NCBI RefSeq assembly: GCF_002387245.1
Contig: NZ_DGLD01000018.1
Coordinates: 44,378 to 108,377, forward strand
Source of the DNA: Brevundimonas sp. UBA4553
Lineage (GTDB): Bacteria; Pseudomonadota; Alphaproteobacteria; Caulobacterales; Caulobacteraceae
Length of the DNA stretch: 64,000 nucleotides
Direction: 5' to 3'
Made by a program: the position numbers and the translations under genes. The notes beneath the pieces were generated by a model. That model was not told where the DNA came from, searched no databases, and worked only from the letters and a program-made list of their open reading frames with translations. This document shows, piece by piece, positions 17,941-25,097 of the stretch. The stretch's first letter is position 1, and the number at the start of each line of letters is the position of its first letter.

Positions 17941-19245
17941 TCAGGCCGTCGCCGGAATCTCCGCGTCCTTCTCTTCCTCGCCGCGCGACACCACGGTGGC
18001 GACGACCAGATCGCCGGTCACGTTCAGCGTGGTGCGGCACATATCCAGGAAGCGGTCGACGCCCAGGATCAGGCCAATCCCTTCCGGCGGCACGCCCACC
18101 ATGGCCAGAATCATGGCGATGACCGGCAGGCTGCCCGCCGGCACCCCCGCCGTGCCGACCCCGCCCAGGATGCAGACCAGCATGACGATGAATTGCTGCC
18201 CCAGGCTCAGGTCGATGCCAAAGAACTGCGCCAGGAACAGCACCGTCACGCCCTCGAAAAGGGCCGTGCCGTTCTGATTCGCCGTGGCCCCGACCGTCAG
18301 GACGAAACGGGCGATCTTGCGCGGCAGGCCCAGGTTCTGCTCGGCGACGCGCAGCGACACCGGCAGGCTGGCGTTGGACGAGGCGGTGGAGAAGGACACC
18401 ACCATGGCCTCGCGGATATCGCGGAAGAACTTCAACGGCGACATTCCTCCCAGCGTCGCGATGCAGATCGGATAGACGACGAACATGTGGATCGCCATCG
18501 CCCCCACGGCGACCGCGACAAAGGCGGCCAAGCGCACCAGCAGGTCCCAGCCGAACAACGCCGCAAGATTGAACATCAGACAGGCGATGGCGATCGGCGC
18601 CAGGCGAATGACCAGGTTGATGAGCTTCATCATCACCTCGAACACCCCCTCAATGGTCTTCTGCAGGCTATCTGTGACGGGGCTCTTGGCCAGCACCAGC
18701 CCGATGCCGAACATCAGCGCGAAGACCATGACCGGCAGGATTTCGTTCTGCGCCGCCGCCGTGAAGACGTTGGACGGCACCAGATCGAGGAAGAAGTCGC
18801 CCGCCCGCACCGAATCCGGCGCGCTGCCGACGATGGCGGCCGCGCCGCTCCGCCCCTGCTCCAGCAGTTGCTGGGCCAGCGCGGGATCCACGCCGTCGCC
18901 AGGTCGGAAGACATTGACCATGACCAGGCCGATCAGCACGGCGATGGCGGAGATGAACACCGTGAACAGCAGGCTCTTGGTTCCCGCCCGCCCCAGGGTC
19001 TTCAGGTCGCCCATCTCGGCCACGCCGACCACCAGCGCCGAGAACAGCAGGGGCAGCACCAACATGAACAGCAGCCGCAGGAAAATCTGACCCGCCGGCC
19101 CGGTGATATTGGTGGTGATCCACTGGACCCAGCCCGTGTCGCCGCCGATCGTCAGATTGACGGCGAGACCGCCTAGCAGCCCCACCACAAAGCCGATCAG
19201 CATCAGCACATGAAGCGGCAGCTTCTTCCTGGTCGTTACGGTCAT
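17941..19245 (-). CDS. Dicarboxylate/glutamate:cation symporter (DAACS family)
   Basis: A 434-residue membrane protein. It begins with a helix reading LPLHVLMLIGFVVGLLGGLAVNL-like sequence and contains the family's diagnostic pieces: a serine-rich stretch STASSNASLPVSLR, the NQNGTALFEG motif (usual NMDGTA), AGVPAGSLPV and GVDRFLDMCRTTLNV. The open frame extends much further upstream, but ATG at 19245 is preceded by a GGGGGA ribosome-binding site and fits family N-termini. Exact substrate (C4-dicarboxylate, glutamate or aspartate) cannot be read from sequence. The gene lies 26 bp downstream of the aapJ-like gene on the same strand, so the two may be co-transcribed. Confidence 0.9.
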   Translation of the reverse strand: MTVTTRKKLPLHVLMLIGFVVGLLGGLAVNLTIGGDTGWVQWITTNITGPAGQIFLRLLFMLVLPLLFSALVVGVAEMGDLKTLGRAGTKSLLFTVFISAIAVLIGLVMVNVFRPGDGVDPALAQQLLEQGRSGAAAIVGSAPDSVRAGDFFLDLVPSNVFTAAAQNEILPVMVFALMFGIGLVLAKSPVTDSLQKTIEGVFEVMMKLINLVIRLAPIAIACLMFNLAALFGWDLLVRLAAFVAVAVGAMAIHMFVVYPICIATLGGMSPLKFFRDIREAMVVSFSTASSNASLPVSLRVAEQNLGLPRKIARFVLTVGATANQNGTALFEGVTVLFLAQFFGIDLSLGQQFIVMLVCILGGVGTAGVPAGSLPVIAMILAMVGVPPEGIGLILGVDRFLDMCRTTLNVTGDLVVATVVSRGEEEKDAEIPATA

Positions 19246-19271
19246 CGGTCCCCCATACGCCGTCGGCGCCG

Positions 19272-20375
19272 TTACCGAACAGGCAGCCCGTAGATCAGGC
19301 CGCCCGGCCGGGCGCTCCATTGCGCGTTCAGCCCCCTGGCCAGATTCAGCGCCGATTGCTGGCCAAGGTTCCGCTCGAAAATCTCGCCATAGTTTCCGCC
19401 CGCCGCGATCGCGTCTCGCGCCCATGTGCGGGACAGGCCCAGCGACGGCCCGAATTCCCCCTCCTCGCCGAGCAGTCGACGGATGCGTGAGTCCTGACTG
19501 TCCCGCTGCAACCCGGCCACATTGCCCTTGGTCACGCCCAGTTCCTCGCCGAGGATCAGCGCATTCAGGGTCCAGCGGATCACCGCCGTCCACTGATCAT
19601 CCCCGCGACGCACGACGGGGCCCAGCGGCTCCTTGGAGATGACGTCGGGCAGTATGGCGTGCTGCTGAGGGTTCGGCAGGGTCGTCCGCGCCGCCGCCAG
19701 CGCCGAGATATCCGCCGTAAAGGCGTCGCACGCCTCGCGTGCGTAGGCCTGTCGCGCTTCTTCTTCTGTCTTCACGACGACCGGTCGGAACTCGATCCCG
19801 CGTGTGCGGAAATAGTCTTCGACGTTCAGTTCGGTCGTCGAACCCGACTGAACGCAAATCCGCGCGCCGTTCAGTTCCGAGGCGCTGTTCAGGTTCAGGG
19901 CGCGGCGAACCAGGAAGCCCTGACCGTCATAGTAGTTGATGCCCGCAAAGCTCAGGTCACCACCTGCGTCGCGGCTCATGGTCCAGGACGTGTTGCGCCA
20001 CAGGACATCCACCCGCCCGTCACGAAGGGCCTCGAACCTTAGTTCCGCCGTCAGCGGCACGAACCGCACCGCATCCGGGTCGCCAAAGATCGCTGCCGCC
20101 GTCGCGCGACAGAAGTCGACGTCAAAGCCTCGCCACGCGCCGCGATTGTCCGTGAAGGCGAAACCCACCAGGCCCTGATTGACCCCGCATTTGAGGTGTC
20201 CGCGCAGCTTGATCGCCGCCAATGTCGGACTGGCGACGTCCGGCGGCATGACGGTCGTGGTCGGGCGCGGGGTCGGCGGCGTCTCGGCGTGATCGGTCTC
20301 GGCCTGCCGCTGGCAGGCGGCTGTCGCCAGCAGCAGCGCCAGCGATATTCCCGTCAAGATCTTCGCCGCCCGCAT
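19272..20375 (-). CDS. AapJ-like amino-acid ABC transporter substrate-binding lipoprotein
   Basis: A 367-residue periplasmic binding protein with a lipoprotein signal (LLATAAC lipobox, cysteine at residue 21). The binding domain carries RGHLKCGVNQGLVGFAF, GFDVDFCRATAAAIF and ICVQSGSTTELNVEDYF, close to the general L-amino-acid binding protein AapJ/BztA. No permease (AapQM) or ATPase (AapP) gene follows; the downstream gene is a secondary symporter. A GAGGGTGA ribosome-binding site precedes the ATG at 20375. Either the ABC partners are elsewhere or the binding protein has another job. Confidence 0.82.
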   Translation of the reverse strand: MRAAKILTGISLALLLATAACQRQAETDHAETPPTPRPTTTVMPPDVASPTLAAIKLRGHLKCGVNQGLVGFAFTDNRGAWRGFDVDFCRATAAAIFGDPDAVRFVPLTAELRFEALRDGRVDVLWRNTSWTMSRDAGGDLSFAGINYYDGQGFLVRRALNLNSASELNGARICVQSGSTTELNVEDYFRTRGIEFRPVVVKTEEEARQAYAREACDAFTADISALAAARTTLPNPQQHAILPDVISKEPLGPVVRRGDDQWTAVIRWTLNALILGEELGVTKGNVAGLQRDSQDSRIRRLLGEEGEFGPSLGLSRTWARDAIAAGGNYGEIFERNLGQQSALNLARGLNAQWSARPGGLIYGLPVR

Positions 20376-20453
20376 TCCGTCACCCTCGCCAGCTTGCGCC
20401 CCCGCCTTCTTTAGAGCCCTCTAGGCTCAGAACCGCAACCCGCCGGAGCCCAT

Positions 20454-21647
20454 ATGCCTCGCCTTTCCGACCGCACCCGCCTGATCGCCTCCGCCACGCG
20501 CCGCGGCCAGGGACGGCGGCCGGTCAATCCCCCGGTCGAACGCGCCTCCACCATGCTCAGCGACGATCCGGCCTCGATGCAGGATTCGACGCCTGGCCCG
20601 GTTTACGGTCTGGACGGGACCGGCGCCGCCCGCGAGCTGCGCGCAGCCCTGGCTGATCTGGAAGGCGCCAGCGAGGCCTTCCTGGTCCCCTCCGGGCTCG
20701 CCGCGGTCACTGTGCCTCTGCTCGCTCTCCTGCGCCCGGGCGACGAGGTTGTGACCAGCGACGCCGTCTACGGGCCCACCCGCCGCTTCCTGACCCGCCA
20801 CCTGGCTGCCCGCGGGATTGCGACGCGCTTCCATCCAGCGGACGCCTCGACGACCGACATCCTGTCGCTTTTTAGCGAACGGACGCGGCTGTTGCTGATC
20901 GAATCGCCCTCCTCGCTGACCTTCGAGATCGTCGACGTCCCCGCCTTGACGGCCGCCTGTCGGGCGCGAGGCGTGCTGACGGTGATGGACAACACCTGGG
21001 CCGCAGGCCTGGCCTTCCGCCCGCTCGGACATGGCGTCGATGTCAGCGTCCAGGCCGTGACCAAATATGCGGCTGGCCACTCCGATCTGCTGATGGGCGC
21101 CATAGCCGTCCAGGACACGGAGATCGCTCGCGCCGTCCTGCACGCCATCGAAGACATGGGATGGCACGTCTCGCCCGACGACGCCTGGCTGGCCCTGCGC
21201 GGCCTGCGCACCCTGCCGCTGCGATACAATGAGGCGCTCAAATCCGCGCTTCAGGTCGCCGAATGGCTGCAGACTCAGCCGGAGGTCGAGCGCGTCCTCT
21301 TCCCGCCCCTGCCCAGCTCGGTCGGCCACGACCTGTGGCGGCGCGACTATGCAGGAGGCGCGGCCCTCATGGGCGTCGTCATGAAGGGGGGCGACAGATC
21401 TTCGGCCCACGCCCTGATGGGCGCCCTCAGCCTGTTCGGCATGGGCTATTCCTGGGGCGGCTTCGAAAGCCTGATCACGCACGAAACCCCGCAACTGGCC
21501 TGGCGCCAGCATGCCCCGAGCCTGGCCGGTCAACTGCTGCGCCTGCATGTGGGGCTGGAAGACCCCGCGGATCTGATCGCGGATCTCGAAAAGGGTCTGA
21601 AAGCCTGGCGCGCCCTGCAGGACTCGAACCTGCAACATCCCGCTTAG
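20454..21647 (+). CDS. metC: Cystathionine beta-lyase
   Basis: A 397-residue Cys/Met-metabolism PLP enzyme that cleaves cystathionine to homocysteine, pyruvate and ammonia. Signatures are GPVYGLDGTGAARELRAAL, DNTWAAGLAFRPLGHGVDV and the PLP-lysine region VTKYAAGHSDLLMGA, followed by the MetC-type WGGFESL near the C-terminus. The last 14 codons, ending in LQDSNLQHPA, lie antisense to the 3' half of the tRNA-Arg gene, and the stop codon (21645-21647) lies inside the attachment-site core. The same stop would exist without the inserted element because both core copies are identical. Confidence 0.93.
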   Translation: MPRLSDRTRLIASATRRGQGRRPVNPPVERASTMLSDDPASMQDSTPGPVYGLDGTGAARELRAALADLEGASEAFLVPSGLAAVTVPLLALLRPGDEVVTSDAVYGPTRRFLTRHLAARGIATRFHPADASTTDILSLFSERTRLLLIESPSSLTFEIVDVPALTAACRARGVLTVMDNTWAAGLAFRPLGHGVDVSVQAVTKYAAGHSDLLMGAIAVQDTEIARAVLHAIEDMGWHVSPDDAWLALRGLRTLPLRYNEALKSALQVAEWLQTQPEVERVLFPPLPSSVGHDLWRRDYAGGAALMGVVMKGGDRSSAHALMGALSLFGMGYSWGGFESLITHETPQLAWRQHAPSLAGQLLRLHVGLEDPADLIADLEKGLKAWRALQDSNLQHPA

Positions 21648-21682
21648 AAGGCGGGTGCTCTATCCGGTTGAGCTAAGGGCGC
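21606..21682 (-). tRNA. tRNA-Arg (anticodon UCU), CCA encoded; target of the integrated element
   Basis: Read leftwards from 21682: a 7-bp acceptor stem GCGCCCT/AGGGCGC, a D-arm with GCTC/GAGC, an anticodon stem CCCGC/GCGGG around loop CTTCTAA giving anticodon TCT, a T-arm with GGTTCGAGTC, discriminator G and an encoded CCA at 21608-21606. Total 77 nt including CCA. The 5' half (21640-21682) is duplicated at 30251-30293, so this intact copy has an element-derived upstream region. A weak promoter candidate (TTGCCC, 17 bp, TACGGA on the minus strand) lies about 20 bp upstream, inside the element. Confidence 0.96.
21640..21682. repeat. att direct repeat, tRNA-side copy
   Basis: A 43-bp segment identical to 30251-30293 base for base. 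It spans the tRNA-Arg 5' end through the 3' strand of the anticodon stem. Identity stops at both sides: 21639 is c against a at 30250, and 21683 is a against c at 30294. The metC stop codon lies inside it. Confidence 0.93.
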
Positions 21683-21746
21683 ATTGAGCCGGAAAGCGTT
21701 GCTCCGTAAGGGGTTTCGGATCGTCGGGCAAGAGAACGAATGCCGA

Positions 21747-21780
21747 CCGTCTGACTCCCGTTAGATCGGTCCGTCAGACT
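21747..21780. repeat. Paired CCGTCWGACT boxes between att and int
   Basis: Two 10-bp copies, CCGTCTGACT at 21747-21756 and CCGTCAGACT at 21771-21780, have 24-bp spacing. Because the GTCWGAC core is palindromic, they also read as an inverted repeat. They lie between the attachment core and the integrase gene, a usual place for integrase arm-type or accessory-factor sites. That function is inferred. Confidence 0.4.
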
Positions 21781-21797
21781 CTGTGCGCGTGATGTTC

Positions 21798-23132
21798 TCA
21801 CGCGACCAGCCCCCGTTTCCTCTGAGCGTTCATCGCCACGCGGCTGTCGCGCGGCATATAGACCTTCAGGATTTCGTTCGCGCTGGACAGACTGTGGCCG
21901 GTCACGCTGACGATCTCCGGCACCTCAGCGCCGTGGCGAGCTAGCTGCACGACGCAGCTATGGCGGATGGCGCGCAGCACCAGGTGACGCCCTCCGGCTG
22001 GCAGAACGAAGCGGGTTCGGACATCACCAAAGACATGGGACAGGCGCTCGACATTGGCGAACGGCTTGGCCCCGTCATCCCAGTTCGGACGCTTCAGCAT
22101 CATTGTTCCGTCGACGGTCGCCACACATCCTTGCACGCGCAGCTTTCTCAGGGCCTTGCCCACGGCAACATCGCTGATGCCGAGCGTCTTGCCCATCTGA
22201 ACAGCGCTAGGAATGGCCCCGACGCGCTGCCCCTCGAACAGCAGGTCGAGCACCAGGGACGCCGTGCTGCGCGCCGCCGTGGTGTCGTGGAAGAGATAGA
22301 GTGAGCCCGGCCGCTCAATCATGGCGAGGATGGCCCTCAGGCGGTTGCTGACGGGTATGGCGACCGGCTGGGCTGTCTTGCTCTGATCGAAGCTGAATAC
22401 GCCCTCCTTGGGCAGGTATTCGCCGCCGCGCCGAAACAGCACCACATCGGTCAGGCGCTGCCCGATCTCCCACTCGGTGAGGATGATCGCTGCGAGGTCG
22501 GGATTGCCCGCGGCGAGCGCCGCCCAGACGTATGTGTCGACGTCGGCCTGCTCCCAGATCGTCACCCGCGACTTCGGCATGGCGACCTTCACCTCGTCGA
22601 CAGGATTGTCGGTGCGCCACTTCAGACGGACGGCCTGCGCCATGACCATGCGCAGGACCTTGCGGACGTGATAGCGGGTTGTCGGCCGGTCATCGTAGAT
22701 GCCGATAAACGCTTCAATGTCCGGCACCGTCAGGTGCGTGGGGTCAGGATTGCTCGCCGTCTCCCATGCCTTGATCTCGCGCAGACACTCTTCGTAACCC
22801 TTGTTCGTCCGTGGCTTGTTGTCCTTCCACGACTGAGAATTCTGCCAAGCTGTGATGAGCGTGCTGAAGGTGCGAGCGTTCGGATCGACTTTCGGTGCGC
22901 CGTCACGTGCCGCCATCAGCTCAGCGTAGAGGCGTCTGGCGTCAGCCTGGATCCGCGCCACCTCGGCAGCATCTGTCAGGTCCCCCCGCCTGCCCTCAAT
23001 CGGGAGCGGACGCGTCGAAGGCCAGTGTGAGGGCCGGAGTCGTGCGGGCACCTCGAACAGGACGCGCGCTGTCCCGTCCTTGCGGACCCGGACGCTGACG
23101 TACTTGCCCAGCTCTTGCTGCACGGATGGCAT
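21798..23132 (-). CDS. int: Tyrosine integrase with an inserted winged-helix-like segment
   Basis: A 444-residue site-specific recombinase. The core-binding domain covers about residues 88-180. Catalytic residues: R226 in GQRLTDV, K252 in the SKTAQPVAIP hairpin, R390 in AIRHS, H413 in VTGHS and nucleophile Y425 in LKVYMPRD; the histidine usually opening the HxxR box is replaced by arginine (RAIR). R226 and R390 are 164 residues apart, well over the usual spacing. Between them, residues about 292-346 read like a GntR-type winged helix (IPSAVQMGKTLGISD, VAVGKALRKLRVQGCV, a short wing). The gene ends the leftward run and its start overlaps the excisionase-like gene by 137 bases. A 7-bp-stem hairpin (21786-21804) covers the stop codon. 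Confidence 0.92.
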   Translation of the reverse strand: MPSVQQELGKYVSVRVRKDGTARVLFEVPARLRPSHWPSTRPLPIEGRRGDLTDAAEVARIQADARRLYAELMAARDGAPKVDPNARTFSTLITAWQNSQSWKDNKPRTNKGYEECLREIKAWETASNPDPTHLTVPDIEAFIGIYDDRPTTRYHVRKVLRMVMAQAVRLKWRTDNPVDEVKVAMPKSRVTIWEQADVDTYVWAALAAGNPDLAAIILTEWEIGQRLTDVVLFRRGGEYLPKEGVFSFDQSKTAQPVAIPVSNRLRAILAMIERPGSLYLFHDTTAARSTASLVLDLLFEGQRVGAIPSAVQMGKTLGISDVAVGKALRKLRVQGCVATVDGTMMLKRPNWDDGAKPFANVERLSHVFGDVRTRFVLPAGGRHLVLRAIRHSCVVQLARHGAEVPEIVSVTGHSLSSANEILKVYMPRDSRVAMNAQRKRGLVA

Positions 23133-23367
23133 CGGGATCGACCTTTGGTGGGGCGGCCACTACGGGCGCCGGTTGAGATTGGACCAGATCAAGCGCGCGC
23201 AGAACATCCGCGAGGCGCCACAGGTTTTCGGAACCGCGATCGCACGGCTCGAGCAAATATCGCCCTTCCCGGCGCCGGCGGGCGAAGGTGCGAACCGAGA
23301 TGCGTCCGAGCGCGCAGACCTCAGTAGTCGTCAACCGCGGCGGGAGGTCAGGAGGAACGCCGCTCAT
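22996..23367 (-). CDS. Excisionase-like small DNA-binding protein
   Basis: A 123-residue protein. Residues about 10-60 form a MerR/AlpA-like helix-turn-helix (RLTTTEVCALGRISVRTFA, RRRREGRYLLEPCDRG, LWRLADVLRALDLV), followed by a disordered Arg/Ala/Pro-rich tail. The start at 23367 is supported by an ATGA overlap with the upstream stop and an AGGAAC site; the longer open frame to 23439 is not. The tail is read through the first 137 bases of int in another frame. Position next to int suggests an excision directionality factor, which is an inference. Confidence 0.6.
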   Translation of the reverse strand: MSGVPPDLPPRLTTTEVCALGRISVRTFARRRREGRYLLEPCDRGSENLWRLADVLRALDLVQSQPAPVVAAPPKVDPDAIRAARAGQVRQRPGPQGRDSARPVRGARTTPALTLAFDASAPD

Positions 23368-23636
23368 GGTTTCGTTCCTGGTGCTGGAGGGAGGGCGTCT
23401 CCGAGGCGCTTTGCGGCGAGATGCTGTTCCGTAGAGCATCCTGTGAAGATGGGGCCGCTGTCGTCAGCTTCATCCATCATCCAACCGACGAAATAGGCTC
23501 GGGCTGCGTCGGCAAGTTTTGTCTGGCGCTCCACCAACTCGCGGATGCAGGCGGCGGCTTCGGACACAAGCGGATCAGCGACAGCATATTGAGCGCGACC
23601 CTCCAGCCGCTTCACCAGTTCCATAGGGTCAGTCAT
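23364..23636 (-). CDS. Small phage-type protein of unknown function
   Basis: A 90-residue acidic, mostly helical protein (LVKRLEGRAQYAVADPLVSEAA, IRELVERQTKLADAARAY). I do not recognise a family. It overlaps the genes on both sides by four bases (ATGA junctions at 23364-23367 and 23633-23636), so it belongs to the translationally coupled run ending in int. Confidence 0.6.
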   Translation of the reverse strand: MTDPMELVKRLEGRAQYAVADPLVSEAAACIRELVERQTKLADAARAYFVGWMMDEADDSGPIFTGCSTEQHLAAKRLGDALPPAPGTKP

Positions 23637-23899
23637 TGGCGCGCCCCGTTATGGGCCGAGAGACTTTGCATTCCCGCCGGAGAAATCAGAAGCTGGCCGC
23701 GCTTAGACGACCCATAATCGGCCTTAGACAGCCAGACGATGTTATCGTCTCCAATTATTGCCACCAACTGGTCTAGCTGCTCCGGCGCCATGCGAGGAAG
23801 ATCGCGGTAGACCCACCCATCCGCACGATAAGTCTTGCCGGTTATCGGTTCTCCTGGCGGGCACCAATCCCAGCCAGCATCCTCTACGACCTCACCCAC
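23633..23899 (-). CDS. Small phage-type protein of unknown function
   Basis: An 88-residue protein starting at GTG 23899, which has a strong GGAGG site eight bases upstream. Sequence pieces include WDWCPPGEPITGKTYRADGW and QLLISPAGMQSL. No family is recognised. Its 3' end overlaps the next gene by four bases and its 5' end overlaps the preceding gene by eight, consistent with a tightly packed early phage run. Confidence 0.6.
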   Translation of the reverse strand: MGEVVEDAGWDWCPPGEPITGKTYRADGWVYRDLPRMAPEQLDQLVAIIGDDNIVWLSKADYGSSKRGQLLISPAGMQSLSAHNGARQ

Positions 23900-24152
23900 G
23901 TTCGGCCTCCTTGCTGATGATTTTTTCAGCGGCGAGCGGATAGTTCAGTCGCACCCATTCGGCGGCAGACGCTAAGTCCTTCTCTCCATTGATGCGTCGG
24001 ATCAGGACAGTGAGCAGGCTGTCTATGTCCGACAGGGCGCCTTCGTAGTTCAGGCGCTCGTCAGCCAGCTTGCGCTCTGCTTCGGTGGCGTTGACGGATT
24101 GCTCGGCTGCATAGCTCCGAGACGCCCTGGTTAAGGGGACAAATTCGACCAT
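23892..24152 (-). CDS. Small helical protein of unknown function
   Basis: An 86-residue charged, helical protein (SVNATEAERKLADERLNYEGALS, DIDSLLTVLIRRINGEKDL). The start could be ATG 24152 or TTG 24161; neither has a clear ribosome-binding site, though GGA precedes the TTG. It is the first gene of the leftward run that ends in int and is divergent from the gene at 24175. Function not recognised. Confidence 0.5.
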   Translation of the reverse strand: MVEFVPLTRASRSYAAEQSVNATEAERKLADERLNYEGALSDIDSLLTVLIRRINGEKDLASAAEWVRLNYPLAAEKIISKEAERG

Positions 24153-24174
24153 TCGGCACAACGAAATCCGAGAG

Positions 24175-24843
24175 GTGATTGAGGCCCTGTCGAAACCCCA
24201 AGCCCGCGAGGAAGTGCAGCCGGTGAACGACGGTGCGACCTACTACGGCAAGGATTGCCCCGCGGGCATGGTGCAGGTTGAGTTCGTCGGATGTCCGCCG
24301 TCAGAGCGATACGGCGAATACGGATGGAAGCCGACCAAGACTGCTTTCATCGAGCTCTACGTCGATGGTCTTCGGTATCGGATCGACGCGGGCGACATCG
24401 GGATGAACTGCTTCGATGGAAAGCCCCGACGCGGTGTCCATATCAACTACCCGATAGGGGCGGAACTTGGCGACCGCAGCATGAACGCTCTGAACTTGGC
24501 TAACCCCCGATCGGAACCGTTCTGGCAGCCATCACCAATCACCCCGCCCGCGCCAGAGGCTGAGAAGCTGCGGGCCATTTGTCAGCGCATGGCTGATGAC
24601 TTCCAGTCCAGCGAAACGCACCACCCCAACCACTACCTTGTTAATCGGTCGGATTTCGAGGCGATGACACAAGCCCTCACTTCGTCGTGCAACTCTTTCG
24701 CCAGACGATCACGCTCACCCCGCAGCGCCGCGACCTCTGCGATGAGGGCTTTGACCCCCCGCATTGGAAACTCGCGTAGGCCGTCATCGACGTGGGACAG
24801 GTCGCCGTCATCCTCTGCATCAATGGCCGCGTCCCGCTCATAG
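24175..24843 (+). CDS. Rightward phage-type ORF with suspect C-terminal third
   Basis: The first ~165 codons look like a real protein (GATYYGKDCPAGMVQVEF, PSERYGEYGWKPTKTAFIEL, VDGLRYRIDAGDIGMNCFDG). From about codon 170 the composition changes to Ser/Arg/Pro-rich sequence that is simply antisense to the leftward Lar-like gene. GTG at 24175 has AGAGG immediately before it; the frame is open back to 24115 without an ATG. The gene may be truncated by a deletion that joined it tail to tail with its neighbour near 24,680. Family not recognised. Confidence 0.4.
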   Translation: MIEALSKPQAREEVQPVNDGATYYGKDCPAGMVQVEFVGCPPSERYGEYGWKPTKTAFIELYVDGLRYRIDAGDIGMNCFDGKPRRGVHINYPIGAELGDRSMNALNLANPRSEPFWQPSPITPPAPEAEKLRAICQRMADDFQSSETHHPNHYLVNRSDFEAMTQALTSSCNSFARRSRSPRSAATSAMRALTPRIGNSRRPSSTWDRSPSSSASMAASRS

Positions 24844-25097
24844 TCGTCGATCCAGCGCGCCAGTTCCGCATGATCGCCGGATGAGGCGAGGGCTGCGCGG
24901 CGGTTCCATCGGGCCTCAGCCTCGCCATCTCCGTAATAGGAAACGTGCGGGTTGGGGCAGTCTGGCGCGATGCACTCGATCATCGTGCCCGTTCCGTCGC
25001 CGGATGGGTGTCGCTCGGGCTGCGAACCACAGAACGGACACGGCTTCAGTTCCACCTTCTCGCGCGGGCTCATGGTCTCAGGCATCGGGGCGGTCAT
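24633..25097 (-). CDS. Lar-like restriction-alleviation family zinc-ribbon protein
   Basis: A 154-residue protein. Residues about 15-70 match the Lar family: VELKPCPFCGSQPERHPSG, then CIAPDCPN and GEAEARWNRRA, giving two CxxC/CxxxxC-type pairs and the terminal W-N-R typical of phage Lar domains. A helical C-terminus follows (VKALIAEVAALRGERDRLAKEL). ATG 25097 shares its A with the upstream TGA (TGATG), fixing the start. Lar of the Rac prophage modulates type I restriction; that function is not proven for most relatives. The last ~15 residues lie antisense to the 24175 gene. Confidence 0.65.
   Translation of the reverse strand: MTAPMPETMSPREKVELKPCPFCGSQPERHPSGDGTGTMIECIAPDCPNPHVSYYGDGEAEARWNRRAALASSGDHAELARWIDDYERDAAIDAEDDGDLSHVDDGLREFPMRGVKALIAEVAALRGERDRLAKELHDEVRACVIASKSDRLTR

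Noticed and set aside
20454..21647. metC truncated by the integrated element
   Set aside because: The stop codon lies within the 43-bp core, which is identical in both copies, so the uninterrupted locus would have the same stop.
21786..21804. Rho-independent terminator of int
   Set aside because: The CGCGTGA/TCACGCG stem is perfect, but no T-tract follows on the minus strand and it overlaps the stop codon.
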